A stretch of 64,000 nt of DNA, taken from the NCBI GenBank assembly GCA_029582165.1, contig CM055870.1:10349832-10413831 (forward strand), given 5' to 3'. A model generated the notes under the pieces. That model saw only the letters and a program-made list of their open reading frames with translations. It was not told the DNA's origin and ran no database searches. Source of the DNA: Portulaca oleracea (lineage: Eukaryota; Streptophyta; Magnoliopsida; Caryophyllales; Portulacaceae). Positions within the stretch are counted from its first letter, which is position 1, and each line of letters opens with the position of its first letter. Positions 58,279 to 64,000 of this stretch are shown here, piece after piece. Position numbers and translations under genes: made by a program.

Positions 58279-58994
58279 GTAACTTGGATTTTCCCAGTGT
58301 GAAACAGAGGTAGAATACTATGGTTATAAAATTGTGGGGTCAGAAAAGTATGAAAAGTTGAAAGCAGAGAGCCAGTGTAGTACCTAAATAAGGCAGGGTG
58401 AGAGGCAATACATATTACATGCACCTGGAACATGTATTCCGGGTAAGTATGAGTGAATAATTATATTATTGAGAGTGAACAAAAAGTAAGAATAAGTGAA
58501 CAATTATACTATTAAAAGTGAACAATAGATAGATATAAGTGAATAATCATATTATTAAAAATGAATAAAGACCGAATCTGGAGCACGTACTCCAGGAGTA
58601 TGTAATAAATTGCAGGGTGAGAGGGGATGGGTGGACACTCAACATGCATGAAATTAAACCATAGAAAGAATATGAAGGCCAGTGACAATTTCACATTCAA
58701 TGAGTGTGTTTGGTTCTTCCTCGTAAAAATTGGTGCGGGAAAGAATATTTTACTGTGTTTGATTTATATTTGAAATTATAAAGAATTTATAAAGAAATTT
58801 ATTTAAAATGTTCAAATTACCTTATTTATTTATTTATAAAATGCTTTTCAAGAGCATTTAGAGAAATTTGATTAAATACTTTCTCTTTTCCATGAGAAAC
58901 AAAATTTTTTTAAAATCACTCATGAAATATTTTTTCCATTCAACATAGGAAAATATTGGAACTCACCATAAGATGTTCCTACTCTTATTTTATA

Positions 58995-59161
58995 TTCCCT
59001 CCGTCCTAAATTAATTATTGACGGAATTGGAATTTTCACACATACCAATATATAACTATAATAACTACCAAACCTCAATTGTATTTTGTTTTTCTCTCTC
59101 TAATAAATAATATAAAATAATTAAATTAGTTAAAGTGTCAATTAATATGGGACGGAGGGAG
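58995..59161. mobile_element. Stowaway MITE
   Basis: Ends TTCCCTCCGTCC / GGACGGAGGGAG with TA on both sides (58993-58994 and 59162-59163); 167 bp. The first base of the left end has changed from C to T. Confidence 0.88.
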
Positions 59162-59193
59162 TAACCAAATATGCATAAGTTTTGATAAACTTA

Positions 59194-59415
59194 CGCCCTA
59201 TTCTTTTATACGGTTGGCTGCGTTGTGACACGATGCGGTGTGGTGGTTATTGGTAAGTTGTGGTGGGTTTTGTTTTTTATAATTGTAAATTTGAAAAAAA
59301 ATAGATTATGATGGATTGTGATAAATTGTGATAAGTTGGTATGTTGTAGTAAATTTTAACAAAGTGCGGTGTATTGTGACACCGAAATCAGTCAATCATA
59401 TAAAAAAATAGGGCC
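59194..59415. mobile_element. Tourist-like MITE
   Basis: Ends CGCCCTATTCTTTTATACGG and inverse-like AATAGGGCC, with TTA on both sides (59191-59193 and 59416-59418). 222 bp. Confidence 0.82.
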
Positions 59416-59956
59416 TTAGAAAAGTCGACAACTTTTCTAAAAAAATCTACGTACAGTCAAATTTTGTAGATTTTGAGGGGTACAAATTGAGTTTAGAGCA
59501 TCTACTTTACGTGTTTTAGCTAATCTTTTTGTGGAGTTTGAAAGAGTTTACAAAGTTAACAATGGTCAAGATGCCAGTACGTGTCCATTAGCCTCTGATA
59601 AAGATCGCATATATAACTATTGTTGTATGCTAATGACTACAACCATGTATGAAACCATAAAATGGGGGTGATAATTAAGGCATCCATCGAAATAGAGCCA
59701 CGTGCATCTAGCTCGTGTTTCTTATTTGAATTTTTTAAAATACCAACAAAAGCTATGTTGGATGTGCATGTCTCACGTGCTCCATGAAACCTTGGTTAAT
59801 CAATCTGATCATAAATTTGCATTAGTTAATTGGATATTTGGATAATTAAAATCACGATTTGTATTCGATTTGAAAGTTTCGGTTAATCAAATGGTCTATG
59901 ATAAAATTTCCTATCCAAAAGTTTCAATTAAATAAATTTCGGATTGGATAACCGTA

Positions 59957-60307
59957 TAAAAAATTACTCGGAGGTACCCCAATATTTGGAGAAGTTATTT
60001 TTCGGTACCCCAACTTTTCAAAACTAATTTTGAGGTACCTTTATCTTTTGGGTTAGTAATTATTTGGTGCTTTTCCGGCCATTAATTTTATTAAGTGACC
60101 GAAAAACCCTCATTCTTCTTCTTCAAGGGTATTTCTTCAAGAAAGGAAGAACAAGAGCATTTTGGTCACTTAATAAAATTAATGGCCGGAAAAACACGAA
60201 ATAATTACTAACTCAAAAAGTAAAGGTACATCAAAATTAATTTTAAAAAGTTGGGGTACTAGAAAAATATTTTACCAAAAGTTAGGGTACCTCAAAGTAA
60301 TTTTTTG
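59957..60307. mobile_element. Mutator-type fold-back MITE, second 351-bp copy
   Basis: Same length and layout as 56492-56842. Flanks ATAACCGTA and ATAGCCGTA (59948-59956 and 60308-60316) match at 8 of 9 bases. Confidence 0.9.
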
Positions 60308-60316
60308 ATAGCCGTA

Positions 60317-61501
60317 TCTCCACGAATTATAAAATACGCATAAAATCATAAACCTTACCTTTATTGTTTCAAAGTCGTAAACATGTCATATTTTGTTACA
60401 TTTCTTAGCTACTGAGTATTAATTTACTATGAAAAGATAATGTTTACTTGATTCAAAATTATAAATTAATTATTTTTGAATTTTTGGATAACTAATCGGT
60501 TATCCAAATCCTTCAACCTCTATTCCGTATCCTATCCAAAGATGCATTTCAGATCATTTAACCGATAAGTCAAATTCCAAAAGTATCCGATAATTTTCCA
60601 TCATTTTAGATTGGACTTTTGAAATTTTGGATTGGACCACGGACGTCTTTTTCCGGTCCCTAATCACAATTGCTCTAAAAAGCGTGCAGAAAAAATGCGG
60701 AACTGAGAAAGTCAACAAACCCAACAATCGGCTTGTGATTTAGGAATGTGACATTGTAATTTAACTATCTTGAGAAGATCACGATGTAGACCGGCAAAGA
60801 GCTCAAGTCAAAAATAATGCTAGTATTTGAATAATCAAGTCATCAGTCATTAACTCTCTAATGAAAGCTACGTGCAATTATTTAAAAGATTTATGGATGA
60901 ATAATATCAACTTTGGAGTATTGGTTATGTTGGATATATTATATAAACTATTCAACTTTAACCAAAGTTTATGGTACTCAAGTTAATGAGGTTTCATCTT
61001 AAAACTAACTGGTGTTAAAAAGAGTAGCCTATTGACTTATATACCATGTCCTTTCTCTCTCCTTTTTCGATGTGTGACATTTTTACTCATATGTGAATCC
61101 CAACAGAAAAGATGACGTGACTCCATAATGTGTGACGTGAAAAACAGATTAGTATTCATGTAAATATCTTTTACCCAAATTCTACCTTTCATGTTACGCA
61201 TTTAGAGTCACATCATCTTTTCATAAGTCAAAATCATATCACTATTAATTAAAAAAAAATCAATAATTAATATTGAAAATGGCCAAGAAAATAATTTATA
61301 TTACTAATATCCAATACTCTTAAAATTAAAATTAATGTCATTGACATTCAAAAATCCTTATTTAAATAAACAAATCAACAATTTACCTTGCAGGTCGCAA
61401 TCTAGCCATCAAACAAGACTTGCAATCTTCTGCCATATCTTCTTAGGAAGCAACAATCCTAAAAATAAGAAACCCACTAAGCTCGGATATTTTCCAATAC
61501 A
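60317..61501. other. Intergenic DNA upstream of the P450 gene
   Basis: AT-rich with no recognised gene. 60320-60660 resembles eroded transposon DNA. The last 200 bases should contain the P450 promoter, but no convincing TATA box was found. Confidence 0.4.
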
Positions 61502-62461
61502 ATGGGTGTTCCAGTTCTTCTCACAATCTTATCAGTCTTCATTTTCATACTTCTCTGGCATTTCATCGAACATCTGGGGCGCATTTATCAAAACCTCCCA
61601 CCAAGCCCTTTCTCTCTCCCCATCCTTGGCCACCTCCATCTTTTCCGGGACCCACTCTACCGGAACCTAGCCAAACTCTCCGGCGAGGTGGGCCCAGTCC
61701 ACCTCCTCCGACTAGGTCGCCGGCGAGTCCTCCACGTCACCTCCCCGTCAGCAGCTGCGGAATGCCTTCGCCAGAACGACGTCGTCTTTGCCAACCGTGC
61801 CCGTCTACTCACCGGTGAAATCTTTGGGTACGATTGCCAAACCCTAATCTGGGCTCCCTACGACAATCTATGGCGGAACCTGCGCCGAATCTCAGCCGTC
61901 CAAATCCTCGGACCTCACCCTCTGCAGCTCGCATCGGGAATACGCTCCGATGAGATCAGATCCCTTCTACGCCGCGTGATCAAAGAATCAAAGGATGGGA
62001 CGGTGGAGATTGGGACTGCTCTGTTTGAACTGAGTCATAACGTCATGATGAGGGTTTTAGCCAGGGAGAGATATGTAGGAGAAGAAGCTGTAAGATTTAA
62101 GGAAGTGTTCGAGGAGGTAATGAGGGTAGAAGGGACTTCCACCATTGTTGATGTGCTTCCATGGTTGAAGTTTTTTGGGTTTAAGCAGAGGGTATGGGAG
62201 AAATTCAGGGGGTTGGCTGAGAAGAAGGAGAAGTTTCTGGATGATTTGATGGAGAGACACCGAAGGAAAATGGAGAAAGAAGAAGAAGAAGAAGAAGAAG
62301 AAGAAGAAGAAGAGGAGGAGGAGGAGGTGAGAGAAAAGGAAGAAGGTGGTTCAGACATTTCGTCGAACAGGTGGGAGAAGACATTGATGGAGGCACTGTT
62401 GCGGTTGCAGAAGTCTGAGCCGGAGTTTTACACTGATGACATGATCAAAGGCCTTGTTCAA
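61502..62461 (+). CDS. Cytochrome P450, CYP81-like, first exon (partial gene)
   Basis: Exon 1 encodes 320 residues and ends at a GT donor (62462) after GLVQ, a usual CYP81 intron position. A membrane anchor covers about residues 3-22, followed by the proline-rich hinge LPPSPFSLPILGH and the C-helix WRNLRR (124-129). The F-G region and DDMIKGLVQ, just before the oxygen-binding helix, follow. The heme-binding exon (with FxxGxRxCxG) is not within the next 1.5 kb, so the intron is long or the gene is truncated. CYP81 enzymes hydroxylate isoflavonoids, lignans, glucosinolates and herbicides at the ER membrane; the exact family member cannot be fixed from half a protein. An unusually long run of glutamates (about 257-277) interrupts the region before the last exon-1 helices. 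Confidence 0.85.
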
Positions 62462-62478
62462 GTGAGTTTCCCGCTTTA

Positions 62479-62742
62479 GGCCTTTCTTTTTCTGTTGTTG
62501 GCAAGCTGTGGTGTCATAGCCTAACGTAATTTGTCACGATCCACCATATTTTACCGCAAATCATTACTTTTCTCTCTCCTCACCTTTCTTTCTCCTCACT
62601 TTTCTCCTTTACTTTTTACATTCTCTCTCCTCACCTATCCTACGTACCAATAACCTACCACAATTCCACCACACCCTACCATAATTCTACCACACCTCAC
62701 CACACAATTCCGCAAAATAACGCATAAAAGAACAACAGGGCC
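62479..62742. mobile_element. Tourist-like MITE in P450 intron
   Basis: Ends GGCCTTTCTTTTTCTG and inverse-like CAACAGGGCC, with TTA on both sides (62476-62478 and 62743-62745); 264 bp. It starts only 17 bases after the splice donor. Confidence 0.85.
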
Positions 62743-63098
62743 TTAGTTTTATCCTTGATTTCCCACAAAAAAAGGGAAATGAAAATGGTGGGAAAATCAT
62801 AGCTACTCCCTCCATGTGTTTTTAGGGTGTAAAAAATTCATGGGTAAAGTTGGGTTAAAAATTAAATTTTGTTAACTTTTGTTAATTTGTGGTAAATTTA
62901 CACTAATATATCAAAATTATTTTTTTTGTTTTTTTTTAGTTTTAGTAATTTTTGGTAACTTTCTGTAAATTTTAATAAATTTTGGTAAAAACTAATAAAT
63001 TTTGGTAATATTATTTTTTAATGGATAATTTCTTGTATAATATTTAATAACTATAATATTATGCTTTTTAGATACCATTATGAATTTAATAATAATAA

Positions 63099-63345
63099 GA
63101 CCCTATTCTATACTGCGGTTGGCAAACTGCGGTACCACAACTCACCGCAGTTTACCACAAATTATTACTTTTCTGATTTCTCTCTCCTCACTATTCTCTC
63201 TCTTCACTTTTCTCTTCTGCTTTTTACATTCTCTCTTCACTTACCCCACATACCAATAACCTACCACAATTCCACCACACCCCACCACAATTCCACAACA
63301 CCCCATCACACCAGACTGCAAAATACCGTAGAAATGAACAAGGCC
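63099..63345. mobile_element. Tourist-like MITE in P450 intron
   Basis: Ends GACCCTATTCTATACTGCGG and inverse-like GAACAAGGCC, flanked by TAA (63096-63098 and 63346-63348); 247 bp. Interior closely resembles 49982-50229. Confidence 0.85.
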
Positions 63346-63436
63346 TAATTTGATATGACAAATCATTGTATATACCAAAAAATTGATAGTTCAAATTTTT
63401 AAAAGTTGACTAATACAATTTTTAATGTGACAAATA

Positions 63437-63691
63437 CTCCCTCCGTCCCAAATAATTTGTCCCAGTTTGACTAATGAGGTCAAACTTTATAAAGTTTGAC
63501 CGTTAATTTATCAAATTATATATTGAGTTATCGTGTAAAACTATTATTATTAGATTTGTGATGAAAAATACTTTCATTTAAACAAAATATTACAAGTCTT
63601 ACTAAGATAAAACGTAAAATATTAATAGTCAAAGTATAACATCGAAGACTGTGAAAAAGCAAAGTGGACAATTTATTTGGGACGGAGGGAG
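63437..63691. mobile_element. Stowaway MITE in P450 intron
   Basis: Ends CTCCCTCCGTCCCAAATAA / TTTGGGACGGAGGGAG with TA duplications (63435-63436 and 63692-63693); 255 bp. Confidence 0.93.
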
Positions 63692-64000
63692 TAATATAAA
63701 ACGGGAGAGTAATTAATAAAAAGATAACTTATGTTAACTACAAAATACAGAGATTACATAAAATTTAGGCCATGCTCTTAGGTAAATCACCTACAATATT
63801 TTTCTATCTAATTTTTTTTTCTTTTTACTTATTTTACCTAAATTAATCTTAATTTATATTAAGTTTTCAATCTAAATTTATATTACCTTTTCTAACAAAC
63901 TGGATACTCATGCAATTTACAAGATAAAGCCTGAAAAACAAAGAAAAATAGGTAGCTGAGCACACGGAAGGACTGTGCTCCCGAGAGCACAATCAAACTT

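Larger units (their letters stand above)
62462..64000 (+). other. P450 intron 1 as far as the window edge
   Basis: It starts at the donor GTGAGT and contains two Tourist-like MITEs and one Stowaway. No second P450 exon is seen, so the gene is cut by the window end. Confidence 0.6.

Noticed and set aside
62035..62396. Minus-strand Ser-rich or Leu-rich open frames
   Set aside because: They are the complement of the glutamate-coding repeat in the P450 exon.

Overview
The window is eukaryotic nuclear DNA from a flowering plant, most likely a eudicot. The evidence is AT-rich intergenic DNA, GT-AG introns, plant-specific gene families (DUF538, CYP81-type P450, plant soluble epoxide hydrolase), ribosomal-protein promoter motifs typical of plants, and a heavy load of plant transposons (Copia- and Gypsy-type solo LTRs; Stowaway, Tourist, hAT and Mutator-type MITEs). 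I cannot name the species from sequence alone.

Layout. 0-3 kb: a Copia-like solo LTR, then a DUF538 gene (minus). 3-8.4 kb: intergenic with nested MITEs. 8.4-9.1 kb: a second DUF538 gene (minus). 9.1-13 kb: intergenic, with a striking perfect 62-bp-arm palindrome at 10702-10830. 13.1-15.5 kb: an intact single-exon SEC15-type exocyst gene (minus). 16-25 kb: a transposon graveyard. It holds a hAT MITE, a GRF zinc-finger gene remnant split by a non-autonomous gag-only LTR retrotransposon (perfect TSD), and a degenerate MULE transposase gene interrupted by a hAT-type element. 27.2-29 kb: the intact five-exon ribosomal protein eL18 gene (plus). 29.4-58.2 kb: a minus-strand array of four soluble epoxide hydrolase (sEH) copies. 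EH1 is a pseudogene. EH2 and EH3 are intact but have large transposon-filled second introns. EH4 is intact and compact. 61.5-62.5 kb: first exon of a CYP81-type cytochrome P450 (plus), whose heme-binding exon lies beyond the window.

How the pieces relate. The sEH array grew by tandem duplication. A piece of the eL18 3' region is repeated upstream of EH1, and EH2 and EH3 share promoter-distal and intron blocks. Later insertions (solo LTRs, Tourist-like and Mutator-like MITEs) distinguish the copies, and one insertion has a visible empty site in the paralogue. The P450 beside the sEH array could make or use related epoxide chemistry, but nothing here proves a pathway. I found no tRNA, rRNA or CRISPR features.
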